From NCBI GenBank assembly GCA_913051755.1, contig CAJXBR010000002.1:1-63365 (forward strand): DNA of 63,365 nt. The letters are read 5' to 3'. The DNA comes from an uncultured Flavobacteriaceae bacterium (GTDB lineage Bacteria; Bacteroidota; Bacteroidia; Flavobacteriales; Flavobacteriaceae). The notes below the pieces were generated by a model, which saw nothing but the letters and a program-made list of their open reading frames with translations, was not told the DNA's origin and did no database searches. Below, piece by piece: positions 26,295 to 35,378 of this stretch (positions are counted from its first letter, which is position 1; every line of letters begins with the position of its first letter). A program made the position numbers and the translations under genes.

Positions 26295-27611
26295 GTGTAC
26301 CTGAGTAGTATCATTTTCGCGATTATTTTCTTTGTTGCTATTGGCATGTTCACTAGAAACGTTCGACGCATTATTCGCAACATCAAGCTTGGGCAAAAAA
26401 CAAATCGATCTGATCAAAAATCGAAACGATGGAAGTATATGGCTCGCGTTGCTTTGGGCCAATCGAAGATGACAGTGCGACCAATTGCAGGGTTTTTACA
26501 CATCATCGTTTATGTCGGTTTTATTGTCATAAATATCGAGCTGCTTGAAATTATACTCGATGGATTTTTTGGAACCCATCGTATCTTTTCCCCCTATTTG
26601 GGAAGCATATACGATGTGTTAATCGCCACATTTGAGATTTTTGCTTTGTTGGTTATCGTTTCTGTTTCAGCTTTTTGGATAAGGAGAAACATCATGCGAA
26701 TACGACGTTTTTTAAAACCAGAAATGAAAGGTTGGCCAAAAAGGGATGCAGATTATATCCTTTACATCGAACTTATTTTGATGTTTTTATTTTTAACGAT
26801 GAACGCCTCTGACTATTGGTTGCAACAACACCCTGAGGGTCAATCTTATTATACACAAGCAGGCCATTTTCCCATTAGTGGTTTATTCACACCTCTTTTT
26901 GATGGGATGTCTTTTGCCATTGTAGTGACGATCGAGCGCACGAGTTGGTGGCTTCACATCATAGGAATTTTGGTATTTTTAAATTATCTGTATTACTCCA
27001 AACACCTGCATATTATTCTTGCATTTCCCAATACATTTTATGCCAACCTCAATCCTCTAGGTCGATTTTCACATTCAGAGGCAGTTGCCAACGAGGTAAA
27101 GTTGATGATGGATCCAAGTACCGATCCCTATGCTTCACCAGCAGTTGAGAGTGAACCAATCAGTTTTGGTGCTGCAGATGTGAAAGATTTGAATCGCATA
27201 CAGCTGATGAATGCCTATAGTTGCACAGAATGTGGCAGATGCACAGACGTATGCCCAGCCAATCAAACTGGAAAAAAATTGTCTCCACGTAAAATTATGA
27301 TGGACACACGTGACAGATTAGAACAAGTGGGCAAACAACTTGATCGAGGCCTAGAAGTTGATAATAAGACTTTACTTGATCATCATATATCACGAGAAGA
27401 ATTATGGGCCTGTACAACCTGTAACGCCTGCGTTGAGGCTTGTCCCATCTCAATTGACCCATTGTCAATTATAATGGACATGCGACAATATTTAGTGATG
27501 GAGCAATCATCGGCTCCTTCTGAGTTGAATGCAATGATGACAAACATTGAAAACAACGGCGCACCTTGGCCGTTTAATCAACAAGATCGTATTAACTGGA
27601 TTAATGAATAA
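26295..27611 (+). CDS. membrane-anchored 4Fe-4S oxidoreductase (HdrC/GlcF-like)
   Basis: A 438-residue protein with four to five membrane segments in the first 270 residues, similar in layout to nitrate-reductase-gamma haem b domains, followed by a soluble ferredoxin-like domain. Two 4Fe-4S motifs are plain: CTECGRCTDVCP from residue 310 and CTTCNACVEACP from 373. It pairs with the CCG-domain protein encoded just downstream (28051-28848), a split that resembles HdrC/HdrB or GlcF-type electron-transfer modules. The electron donor is unknown. GTG 26295 was taken as the start; it falls 12 bases after the MCE gene. Confidence 0.87.
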   Translation: MYLSSIIFAIIFFVAIGMFTRNVRRIIRNIKLGQKTNRSDQKSKRWKYMARVALGQSKMTVRPIAGFLHIIVYVGFIVINIELLEIILDGFFGTHRIFSPYLGSIYDVLIATFEIFALLVIVSVSAFWIRRNIMRIRRFLKPEMKGWPKRDADYILYIELILMFLFLTMNASDYWLQQHPEGQSYYTQAGHFPISGLFTPLFDGMSFAIVVTIERTSWWLHIIGILVFLNYLYYSKHLHIILAFPNTFYANLNPLGRFSHSEAVANEVKLMMDPSTDPYASPAVESEPISFGAADVKDLNRIQLMNAYSCTECGRCTDVCPANQTGKKLSPRKIMMDTRDRLEQVGKQLDRGLEVDNKTLLDHHISREELWACTTCNACVEACPISIDPLSIIMDMRQYLVMEQSSAPSELNAMMTNIENNGAPWPFNQQDRINWINE

Positions 27612-27620
27612 AAATTTTTA

Positions 27621-28067
27621 ATGGAAAAAAAAGACTTAGATAAGCTACTAAACAAAAAATTAGAAGAAGGAGAACACGTAAGTCCTGTGTTACCAGAGGG
27701 GATTAAAAACTACCTTATTGATATCGATGGGACGATTTGCGATGACATTCCAAATGAAGAGCCAGAAAGAATGGCAACAGCTACGCTTTATCCAGATGCA
27801 TTGGAAACCCTAAATCGCTGGTATGATGAAGGTCATGTAATATGTTTTTTCACTTCTCGAACAGAAGATCACCGTGCAGTTACAGAGGAGTGGTTGAATC
27901 GTAATTGTTTTAAATATCATAGTTTATTGATGGGAAAACCTAGAGGTGGGAATTATCACTGGATCGATAATCATTTGGTGAAGGCTACACGATATAATGG
28001 TAAATTTACTGATCTCATAGACAAAGAGGTTACGATTCAAGTTTTTGATGATGGACAATACGACTAA
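27621..28067 (+). CDS. HAD-superfamily hydrolase-like protein
   Basis: A 148-residue protein with the HAD nucleophile motif DIDGTICDD (about residues 33-41), the second-motif FFTSRTED (threonine and serine near residue 75), and a later DNHLVKA. It lacks a large cap domain. Flavobacterial homologues are often labelled phosphoheptose isomerase, a name the sequence does not justify. It sits between the two halves of an iron-sulfur oxidoreductase: 9 bases after the membrane subunit, with its end overlapping the CCG-domain gene. A phosphatase activity is likely from the fold, but the substrate and its relation to the redox genes are unknown. Confidence 0.72.
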   Translation: MEKKDLDKLLNKKLEEGEHVSPVLPEGIKNYLIDIDGTICDDIPNEEPERMATATLYPDALETLNRWYDEGHVICFFTSRTEDHRAVTEEWLNRNCFKYHSLLMGKPRGGNYHWIDNHLVKATRYNGKFTDLIDKEVTIQVFDDGQYD

Positions 28068-28848
28068 AACTGTGCAAACCATGGCCGAAATCACCCAAAA
28101 AGGCGAGACGCCTGAGGTTTTGTTTTGGGTTGGTTGTGCAGGGAGCTTTGATGATCGATCGAAAAAGATTACAAAAGCTTTTGTCGAATTGTTGCAAGAT
28201 GCCAAAGTCTCATTTGCAGTTTTGGGACCTGAAGAAAGCTGTACTGGCGACCCAGCTAAGCGTTCTGGTAATGAGTTTTTGTTTCAAATGCAAGCATCTA
28301 CCAATATAGAAGTTCTTAATGGTTATGAAGTAAAAAAAATCGTTACTGCTTGCCCCCACTGTTTTAACACTCTAAAAAATGAATACCCACAATTGGGTGG
28401 ACATTATGAAGTCTTACATCACACACAGTTTCTTCATCAGTTGATCGAGGAAGGGCGCTTGAAAGTTGATGCCAAAACCACTTATAAAGGCAAAAAAATT
28501 ACGTTTCATGACCCATGTTATTTGGGAAGAGCCAACAAAGAGTATGAAGCACCACGAGCGCTCATTGAAAAGCTCAGTGCAGAGTTGGTCGAAATGAAGA
28601 GTTGTAAAGAAAAAGGACTGTGTTGTGGGGCAGGCGGTGCGCAAATGTTTAAAGATGCCGAAAAGGGCGATAAAGAGGTCAATATCGAACGTACCGAGCA
28701 GGCCTTAGACACTAAACCTGAAATCATTGCAGCAGGCTGTCCCTTTTGCAATACGATGCTTTACGATGGTGTAAAGAACAAAGGAAAAGAAGGGAAAGTT
28801 GAAGTGTTGGATGTCGCACAGTTGTTGGCGCAAACCGAATCGCTCTAG
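28051..28848 (+). CDS. CCG-domain (Fe-S) oxidoreductase subunit (HdrB/GlcF-like)
   Basis: A 265-residue soluble protein with two cysteine-rich CCG modules: ACPHCFNTLKNEYP and HDPCYLGR in one, CCGAGGAQMF and GCPFCNTML in the other. Such modules bind unusual noncubane 4Fe-4S clusters in heterodisulfide reductase HdrB. It would complete the complex begun by the membrane-bound ferredoxin protein at 26295-27611, forming an electron-transfer unit of unknown substrate. The ATG at 28051 matches the usual short leader before TMAEIT; ATGs at 28048 and 28081 are alternatives. It overlaps the HAD-like gene by 17 bases. Confidence 0.88.
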   Translation: MDNTTKTVQTMAEITQKGETPEVLFWVGCAGSFDDRSKKITKAFVELLQDAKVSFAVLGPEESCTGDPAKRSGNEFLFQMQASTNIEVLNGYEVKKIVTACPHCFNTLKNEYPQLGGHYEVLHHTQFLHQLIEEGRLKVDAKTTYKGKKITFHDPCYLGRANKEYEAPRALIEKLSAELVEMKSCKEKGLCCGAGGAQMFKDAEKGDKEVNIERTEQALDTKPEIIAAGCPFCNTMLYDGVKNKGKEGKVEVLDVAQLLAQTESL

Positions 28849-28850
28849 TT

Positions 28851-29333
28851 ATGGTCGTGCCCTTTTCTCAGCTTCCCGATCACTCTCGCATTTGGATATA
28901 TCCCTCAAGCCGCAGGTTTACTGATTCGGAAATTGTACAAATAGAGTCTGACATTCAACAATTTTTGACCGATTGGACGGCCCATGGTGCATCCCTCTCA
29001 GCTGGATATTGTATCCCTCATCAACAATTTATTGTTTTTTCACTTGATGAAGCCAATCAACAGGCAACTGGGTGTTCGATTGACAAATCGGTTCATTTTA
29101 TTCAAGCACTCGAACAATCATTATCAGTGCGTTTACTCGACAAAATGAATGTGCATTACAGTCAAGATGGAACAATCCAGGTTGTTGATCTTAAGGCATT
29201 TAAAAAAATGAGTAAGTCTGGTAAAGTCCTTCCTAGCACTACAGTTTTTAATCATCTTGTTACCACCAAGTCTGAGTTTGAGAGTCACTGGGAAACGAGT
29301 GCTGATCAGAGCTGGCACTCTCGTTATTTTTAG
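28851..29333 (+). CDS. conserved Bacteroidota protein of unknown function
   Basis: A 160-residue soluble protein with no signal peptide or membrane segment. Homologues in flavobacteria are frequently named ABC transporter ATPase, but there is no Walker A or signature motif here, so I treat that name as an error. Conserved-looking parts are RIWIYPSSRRFTDSE, DWTAHGASL and the late FNHLVTTKSEFE. It follows the CCG-domain gene with two bases between stop and start and precedes the GH3 fusion by 18 bases, so it is in the same run. The function is unknown. Confidence 0.75.
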   Translation: MVVPFSQLPDHSRIWIYPSSRRFTDSEIVQIESDIQQFLTDWTAHGASLSAGYCIPHQQFIVFSLDEANQQATGCSIDKSVHFIQALEQSLSVRLLDKMNVHYSQDGTIQVVDLKAFKKMSKSGKVLPSTTVFNHLVTTKSEFESHWETSADQSWHSRYF

Positions 29334-29351
29334 CTTTTGTACTTTTATCAT

Positions 29352-32219
29352 ATGATTTGTTACAAGCAAATATTGCTCACGATTTTAATGACAAACCTAC
29401 TTTTCGCACAACCAAAACAGAACTGGGTTGATAGCACTTATCAGTCGTTGACTTTGGAGCAAAAAATCGGGCAATTGTTTATGCCGATGGTTTTCTCACA
29501 AGGAGATCAAAATCATTATCAAAAAGCCATTTCTGCTATCGAAAAGTATCATCTCGGCGGAATCATTTTTTCAAAGGGGACAATAGCAGAGCAAGTACGT
29601 TTGACAAACGAATTCCAAAATATAAGTTCAGTTCCACTACTGATTGCAATGGACGCAGAGTGGGGGATGGCGATGCGCATCAGTGATTTATCTCCCTTTC
29701 CTTTTCAAATGACCTTGGGGGCGATTCAAAACGACAGTTTGCTTTATCAGCTTGGTCAGTCGATGGCCAATCGTCAAAGGCGTGTAGGGGTTCATCTTAA
29801 TTTTGCACCTGTGGTTGATGTGAATACCAATTCAAAAAACCCTGTGATTGGGTTGCGTTCATTTGGTTCAGATCCAAAGTTGGTTAGCCAAAAAGGGGGC
29901 ATGCTTATTCGAGGGATGCAAGATGGGGGGCTTATGACAAGCATCAAACACTTTCCTGGTCATGGCAATACCTCAACAGATTCGCATCATACCCTGCCTT
30001 TGGTGAATCATGATATAAACCATCTCAACAGAATCGAGTTATACCCCTTCAAAACACTTATCGATGAAGGTGTTTTTTCTGTGATGGTAGGTCATTTGGA
30101 GGTACCTGCGTTAGAACAAACCAAAGGATTGCCTTCATCTTTATCCTCTTCAATCATACATGATTTATTAGTTAAAGAATTTGGGTTTGATGGTTTAGTC
30201 GTCACTGATGCTTTAAATATGAAAGGTGTTTCAGATTACAGTGGAAACCAATCATCTTCACTGGGGTCGTTTTTGGCAGGAGCAGATTTGCTTTTAATTC
30301 CAGACGATTTGCCAATTGCATTTGAGGATATTCGCACTGCTTTTGTGTCGGGGGCAATTACTGAAGAGCGTTTGGCACATTCAGTCAAAAAAATTCTCAA
30401 TGCAAAGTTTGATGCAAAACTGCATGAATCAAAATTGGTCCTTGGCGATTCTTTGCATCAAGATATTGAGTCTTCTGATGCAGCCAAGCTTAACCACCAA
30501 CTGGCAGAGGCATCTCTAACAGTCATCCAAAACAAAAATCAAATACTTCCTATACAACAGTTAGAAAACACAAACATTGCTTATGTAAAAATAGGCGATG
30601 CGGCAGGTGATTATTTTCTTGACAGAATGAGACATTATACATCAATCGAGGAGTTGAGTCTAACTGAAATGCTGGCGAATTACAAAGATTACACACATAT
30701 AATCGTTGGCTTGCACCAACCAGACCATTCGCCTTTTGTCAAACACAAACTTAGTCAAGAAGTGATTGAAAAGCTCAAAGAATTGTGTACGCAAACAAAG
30801 GTTAATTTGGTGACTTTCGCAAATCCATATAGTTTATCAAAACTCCCATTGGATGCTTGTGAATCTGTTATGCTTGCGTATCAAAATGGTTCAATATTTC
30901 AGTCCAAAGCTGCTCAGTTGATTTTTGGGGGATTAGGTGCAAATGGGAAGCTTCCAGTCCCGATTGCGTCTTATACTCAGGGTAGTGGCTTGGATATTAA
31001 GCCATTGGAGCGTCTTTCATATGGTCATCCTCTTCAGGTTGGGACCGATGAGAAGGTGTTGAAAAAAATTGATGTAATGGCTAATCAAGCCATCATGGAT
31101 AGTATTGCCCCTGGCATGCAAATTTTGATTGCAAAATCAGGAAAGGTGATCTATGAAAAGTCGTTTGGTCATATGCGATATGCAAAACAAACACCCATAC
31201 AGTGGTTTCATCGATATGATTTGGCATCTGTGACAAAAATTTTGGCTTCTGTTCCTTTAGCGATGAGGGAACACGAAAGGGATTCACTATTTCTGATAAC
31301 ACCGATTTCAAGCTTGTTGGAGGCATATAAAGAATCGAACAAAGCAGAAATGAATTTCCAAGCCTTGTTTTCTCATCATGCAGGCATTCAGCCCTGGCTG
31401 CCTTTTTATCGAAATACCTTGCGTGACAACTCAGATATTCCAAGCAAGAAACTCTATCGTAAAAAACAAAAAAAGAGACATAAATTACAAGTTACAGATG
31501 ATTTGTATCTGCGCACTAAATACCTAGAGGAAATGAAAGAAGAGATTGTTGATAGTCCCTTGTTAGACTCTATTTATTACAAATACAGCGATTTACCTTT
31601 TTATATGTTTAAAGAATATATCGAGGGTCGTTATGGTCAGAGAATGGATATGCTCGTCGATAAAGAATTTTATCAACCAATTGGAACACCATCTTTAGGC
31701 TATCTACCTTTAAATGAAGTCGGCGTTGATGAGATCGTACCATCTGAAATCGATGATTATTATCGACATACTGAAATTCAAGGTTATGTGCATGACATGG
31801 GAGCAGCCATGCAAAATGGTGTTGGTGGTCATGCTGGGTTGTTTAGCAATGCCAATGATGTTGCCAAGGTGATGCAAATGTTTATACAGGACGGTTCATA
31901 TGGGGGACAACAATTCTTCTTGCCCTCTACAATCAGCCATTTTAACAAGAGATATTATAAAAGTGAGAATAATAGGAGAGGTATAGGGTTTGACAAACAG
32001 CAGTTTAAAGATCCAGGTCCAACCTGTTTGTGTGCCTCTGATAAGAGTTTTGGCCACTCTGGTTTTACAGGAACATTTGCTTGGGCAGACCCAGATTATG
32101 ACCTTGTTTATGTATTTTTATCAAATCGAACTTATCCTAATATGAATAACACAAAATTGATCGATACAAACCTGCGATCAGAAATACAGCGTGTCATCTA
32201 TAATGCAATCATTCAATAG
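29352..32219 (+). CDS. GH3 beta-N-acetylglucosaminidase fused to a serine beta-lactamase-fold domain
   Basis: A 955-residue exported protein (signal peptide cut near LLFAQ). The N-terminal half is NagZ-type glycoside hydrolase family 3: KHFPGHG at residues 199-205 with the following TDSHH acid/base loop, and the nucleophile region VTDALNMKGV (D286). Residues about 570-955 form a class C beta-lactamase/transpeptidase-like domain with the SxxK motif SVTK at 626-629 and a downstream HSGFTG. A plausible role is periplasmic trimming of peptidoglycan fragments. ATG 29352 is preferred over TTG 29337. It lies directly upstream of bshA. The fusion is known in Bacteroidota; the role of the second domain is inferred. 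Confidence 0.88.
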   Translation: MICYKQILLTILMTNLLFAQPKQNWVDSTYQSLTLEQKIGQLFMPMVFSQGDQNHYQKAISAIEKYHLGGIIFSKGTIAEQVRLTNEFQNISSVPLLIAMDAEWGMAMRISDLSPFPFQMTLGAIQNDSLLYQLGQSMANRQRRVGVHLNFAPVVDVNTNSKNPVIGLRSFGSDPKLVSQKGGMLIRGMQDGGLMTSIKHFPGHGNTSTDSHHTLPLVNHDINHLNRIELYPFKTLIDEGVFSVMVGHLEVPALEQTKGLPSSLSSSIIHDLLVKEFGFDGLVVTDALNMKGVSDYSGNQSSSLGSFLAGADLLLIPDDLPIAFEDIRTAFVSGAITEERLAHSVKKILNAKFDAKLHESKLVLGDSLHQDIESSDAAKLNHQLAEASLTVIQNKNQILPIQQLENTNIAYVKIGDAAGDYFLDRMRHYTSIEELSLTEMLANYKDYTHIIVGLHQPDHSPFVKHKLSQEVIEKLKELCTQTKVNLVTFANPYSLSKLPLDACESVMLAYQNGSIFQSKAAQLIFGGLGANGKLPVPIASYTQGSGLDIKPLERLSYGHPLQVGTDEKVLKKIDVMANQAIMDSIAPGMQILIAKSGKVIYEKSFGHMRYAKQTPIQWFHRYDLASVTKILASVPLAMREHERDSLFLITPISSLLEAYKESNKAEMNFQALFSHHAGIQPWLPFYRNTLRDNSDIPSKKLYRKKQKKRHKLQVTDDLYLRTKYLEEMKEEIVDSPLLDSIYYKYSDLPFYMFKEYIEGRYGQRMDMLVDKEFYQPIGTPSLGYLPLNEVGVDEIVPSEIDDYYRHTEIQGYVHDMGAAMQNGVGGHAGLFSNANDVAKVMQMFIQDGSYGGQQFFLPSTISHFNKRYYKSENNRRGIGFDKQQFKDPGPTCLCASDKSFGHSGFTGTFAWADPDYDLVYVFLSNRTYPNMNNTKLIDTNLRSEIQRVIYNAIIQ

Positions 32220-32221
32220 CT

Positions 32222-33343
32222 ATGCGAATCGGAATTATATGTTACCCAACATTTGGTGGTAGTGGAGTTGTTGCTACTGAACTCGGAATTGAGTTGTCCA
32301 AAAGAGGTCATCACGTTCATTTTATGGCATATAAAAAGCCTGTTCGTTTAGACACAGACTTGGAGCGAATACACTTTCATGAAGTTCATGTACCAGATTA
32401 TCCACTGTTTCACTACCAGCCCTACGAATTAGCCTTATCCAGTGCTCTTGTCGATATGGTAAGGCTTCATAAAATAGAGCTTCTACATGCGCACTACGCA
32501 ATACCTCATGCATATGCAGCCTTTATGGCTAAACAGATGCTTGCAGAATTGCAAATCAACATTCCAATTGTGACAACACTTCATGGGTCTGACATCACAC
32601 TGGTTGGAAGTCATCCATTTTATAAGCCTGCTGTAACATTCAGTATCAACAACTCTGATGTTGTCACAAGTGTTTCCAAAAGTTTGAAGCATGATACCAA
32701 GGATATCTTTACTATCAATAGGGAAATTGATGTGGTTCCCAATTTTATTGATATCCAAAAATATGAGCGTTTGCGAAATACATGCTCGAGAGAACAACTT
32801 GTAAAACCAGATGAGCGATTGATTACACATGTCAGTAATTTTAGACCAGTTAAGCGTGTGCAAGATGTCTTATCTGTTTTTACGAAAGTGAATAAAAAGG
32901 TCAAATCACGCTTGATTTTAGTCGGAGATGGCCCTGAAAGGCAATCGGCAGAAGAATATACCAAAGAACTTGGATTGTCTAATGCTGTTGATTTTGTGGG
33001 TAAGTCGAATGATGTATATAGAATCCTTTGCTCGTCCGACTTGTTCCTTCTCCCATCTCAAAAAGAAAGCTTTGGGCTTGCAGCATTGGAGGCAATGGCT
33101 GCACGAACACCTGTGATTGCTACAAATGAAGGGGGTATTCCCGAGGTTGTGGAAAACAACATTTCGGGATTTTTAACTACTCATAGAGACGTAGATACAA
33201 TGGCATATTATGCAATAGAATTATTGAGCGATGACAATAAGTTAACCCAATTCAAAGATGCTGCTTTTGCAAGAGCTAAGGTATTTGATATTCAAAAAAT
33301 TATTCCTTCCTATATCGACATTTATCAAAAAGCGCTTCAATAG
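32222..33343 (+). CDS. bshA: N-acetyl-alpha-D-glucosaminyl L-malate synthase BshA
   Basis: A 373-residue GT-B glycosyltransferase that joins UDP-GlcNAc and L-malate in the first step of bacillithiol synthesis, the low-molecular-weight thiol that replaces glutathione in many Firmicutes and Bacteroidota. The N-terminus CYPTFGGSGVVATELG is diagnostic of BshA. It also shows LHGSDITLVG, VSNFRPVKR, and the GT4 donor-site motif ESFGLAALE. It starts two bases after the GH3 fusion. The later genes bshB and bshC are not in the window. It converges with the DUF1338 gene two bases downstream. Confidence 0.95.
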   Translation: MRIGIICYPTFGGSGVVATELGIELSKRGHHVHFMAYKKPVRLDTDLERIHFHEVHVPDYPLFHYQPYELALSSALVDMVRLHKIELLHAHYAIPHAYAAFMAKQMLAELQINIPIVTTLHGSDITLVGSHPFYKPAVTFSINNSDVVTSVSKSLKHDTKDIFTINREIDVVPNFIDIQKYERLRNTCSREQLVKPDERLITHVSNFRPVKRVQDVLSVFTKVNKKVKSRLILVGDGPERQSAEEYTKELGLSNAVDFVGKSNDVYRILCSSDLFLLPSQKESFGLAALEAMAARTPVIATNEGGIPEVVENNISGFLTTHRDVDTMAYYAIELLSDDNKLTQFKDAAFARAKVFDIQKIIPSYIDIYQKALQ

Positions 33344-33345
33344 GA

Positions 33346-34257
33346 CTACAAATTCTTCTTGATTTGATCGCTAAAAGTGCTTTCAAAAATCTTGTCGGCA
33401 TTTGCTGTTTCAAACCCCTCACGACGATGTGCGTTGGTCAGTTTTTCCTTTGGAAGATTGCCAAATGCGGGCAGAGGTAAGCGTTCGGCAAATTCGACAT
33501 AACTGCCTGCAATTTCAGCAGTTTCGCCATTTTCAAAAGATGCTTCTACAGACTGTGCTATCGTACTGCTTTGGCGAAGTATTTTGTCCTGACTTGTTTT
33601 GATTTCACCTCCAGCATCGTTGAGGATCACACCAATCGATTGTAAGAATTTGTTAAAAAATTCTAGATCATTGTAAGGGGATGGCAACTCATGTATGCTA
33701 ATGGTGTAATGGTTTAAGTAATAACGATTATATATCACCCAGGCCCCATATTCAGACTCTTTGAGCAGTGTTTTGTAATCATTTAGGCTTGGCAATTTCC
33801 AAAGTGCCTGATGAAGAAAATCAATGACCGCTTCAGCATCATCCAAGTAAATTTCTCCTATGGGGTCTTTTTCAATCTCTTTGGTGTAGCTGTAGATAAT
33901 GTCTTGCGCAGTTGTTGAGAGTGCATCCACTTTTAGTTCACTGATAAAAACACGAGGATAGTGATCATGAGGAGGTTTATACCAGTAGGCATCCAATTTC
34001 TTTTTTGGAAAAAAATAATGATCTTGTTTGGTGTAGCCATGATGTAAAAAAATCTTTTCAAATGAGGCAATGCCAAGGTTTGGAACACCTAAAGTCCGAA
34101 ATGCAATATGGTCATTGACAATGTCCTCTTGTTTCGAAATTAACCCGATGCCTTTCATTGCAGTTGTGATGGTTTTTACATCTGGCACTCGCTCGGCGTA
34201 GGGGATAAATAACCCATTAAGTATTTTGTTGAGTGGTGTGTTGTTAGAGAAATTCAT
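33346..34257 (-). CDS. DUF1338 family protein, probable 2-oxoadipate dioxygenase/decarboxylase (HglS-like)
   Basis: A 303-residue member of the DUF1338/HglS family, Fe(II)-dependent enzymes that convert 2-oxoadipate to D-2-hydroxyglutarate in lysine breakdown. The metal-site histidine is in DHIAFRTLG near residue 50, and DHYFFPKKKLDAYWYKPPHDH follows the second-site pattern. The C-terminal GSYVEFAERLP and HRREGFE are family-typical. Its ATG overlaps the stop of the saccharopine dehydrogenase (ATGA), so translation is coupled. This neighbourhood supports the 2-oxoadipate assignment better than the sequence alone does. Confidence 0.8.
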   Translation of the reverse strand: MNFSNNTPLNKILNGLFIPYAERVPDVKTITTAMKGIGLISKQEDIVNDHIAFRTLGVPNLGIASFEKIFLHHGYTKQDHYFFPKKKLDAYWYKPPHDHYPRVFISELKVDALSTTAQDIIYSYTKEIEKDPIGEIYLDDAEAVIDFLHQALWKLPSLNDYKTLLKESEYGAWVIYNRYYLNHYTISIHELPSPYNDLEFFNKFLQSIGVILNDAGGEIKTSQDKILRQSSTIAQSVEASFENGETAEIAGSYVEFAERLPLPAFGNLPKEKLTNAHRREGFETANADKIFESTFSDQIKKNL

Positions 34258-35327
34258 GATTGTGATTTAGGTTGTAACAAGGCACCATTTGCAGTTGCAT
34301 AAAAATCAGATAAAGGAATCATTTCTTGTTTGATAAATCCTTTTTGTGGTAATTTCGAAGCAGCAACCAATTCGACCACTGCTGCGATTGATGCTGCAGT
34401 TGTCCAGGATATGGCTCTCCAAATTTTCCCATGGATTTCGATAGGAAAATAGGTCTGAAAAAACTCCTTTCTACGCATTTCACCATCTATTTTCCCTTCA
34501 ACAACAGCATAGACATGAACGAGATCTTCCTCGACTGGTGGTTTGGCATTTGTCAATATTTTTTCGAGCTGTTCCAAATCTTCTTTCATTACCATTTCAT
34601 ACATCAAAAAACGCATGAGTTTTCCATGCCCTGGGTATCGAATGGTTTTGTAGTTAAGGGTATCTACCTTTCCCTCATAGGTCGAGCACATGGTTCCAAG
34701 ACCTCCCGAGGTTGTAAAGGCTTCATATTCTTGCCCTTCGATGTTCATATACTCAAAGCCCTCGAGTGAAGGTACATTTTTTCGAGTGCCGTTGTGGATT
34801 GCTTCTGCGTCGTTGAGGTACTCATTAATCACGCCTGTTGGCGACCACGTAAAAGAATATGCGAGCTGACCATTTGGATAGCGAGGCAAAGCTCCCACTC
34901 GCAACTCTATGTCTCTAAGCTCATCAAATTGACCTGCTAGTTCGCCACCAATGATGCCAATAAATCCAGGAGCTAAACCACATTGTGGTGCCAACACAGA
35001 TATTGATTGATTTGAAAGCGACTCTATGTGTCGCATGGTGCTCACATCTTCAGTCAAATCGAAATAATGAACTCCCTTTCGGTGTGCGATTTCGGCAATA
35101 TGTTTATTCAAAAAATAGGGCAGCGCAGAAACCACTGCATCAACATTCTCCAGGGCATGTTTGATGTTATCGACCTTTCCTATATCAAGGGTTTTGTGAT
35201 CAAATGGCAATGCTATTCCATAGTAGGGTGGATGGATGTCATAACCAATTACCGAAAACTGATCGCTTAACAATATCCCTACCAACGTGCCTACTTTACC
35301 AAGACCAAATACTGCAATTTTGTTCAT
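34254..35327 (-). CDS. saccharopine dehydrogenase family protein
   Basis: A 357-residue oxidoreductase with an N-terminal Rossmann domain, FGLGKVGTLVG (residues 5-15), and the central AGLAPGFIGIIGGE region found in saccharopine reductase/dehydrogenase-like enzymes; the C-terminal WTTAASIAAVVELVA matches their shared end. It could interconvert saccharopine with lysine or with 2-aminoadipate semialdehyde using NAD(P). The frame extends to 35366, but ATG 35327 leads straight into the nucleotide-binding strand. It overlaps the downstream DUF1338 gene, a pair that suggests lysine catabolism. Family members also act on other substrates, so the exact reaction is inferred. Confidence 0.82.
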   Translation of the reverse strand: MNKIAVFGLGKVGTLVGILLSDQFSVIGYDIHPPYYGIALPFDHKTLDIGKVDNIKHALENVDAVVSALPYFLNKHIAEIAHRKGVHYFDLTEDVSTMRHIESLSNQSISVLAPQCGLAPGFIGIIGGELAGQFDELRDIELRVGALPRYPNGQLAYSFTWSPTGVINEYLNDAEAIHNGTRKNVPSLEGFEYMNIEGQEYEAFTTSGGLGTMCSTYEGKVDTLNYKTIRYPGHGKLMRFLMYEMVMKEDLEQLEKILTNAKPPVEEDLVHVYAVVEGKIDGEMRRKEFFQTYFPIEIHGKIWRAISWTTAASIAAVVELVAASKLPQKGFIKQEMIPLSDFYATANGALLQPKSQS

Positions 35328-35378
35328 TTTATAACAATTATTGGTAATAAAGTTATAAAAAAACAATTTAGGAAAATG

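Noticed and set aside
28851..29333. ABC transporter ATPase label for the 160-aa protein
   Set aside because: There is no Walker A, signature or Walker B motif, and the protein is too short.
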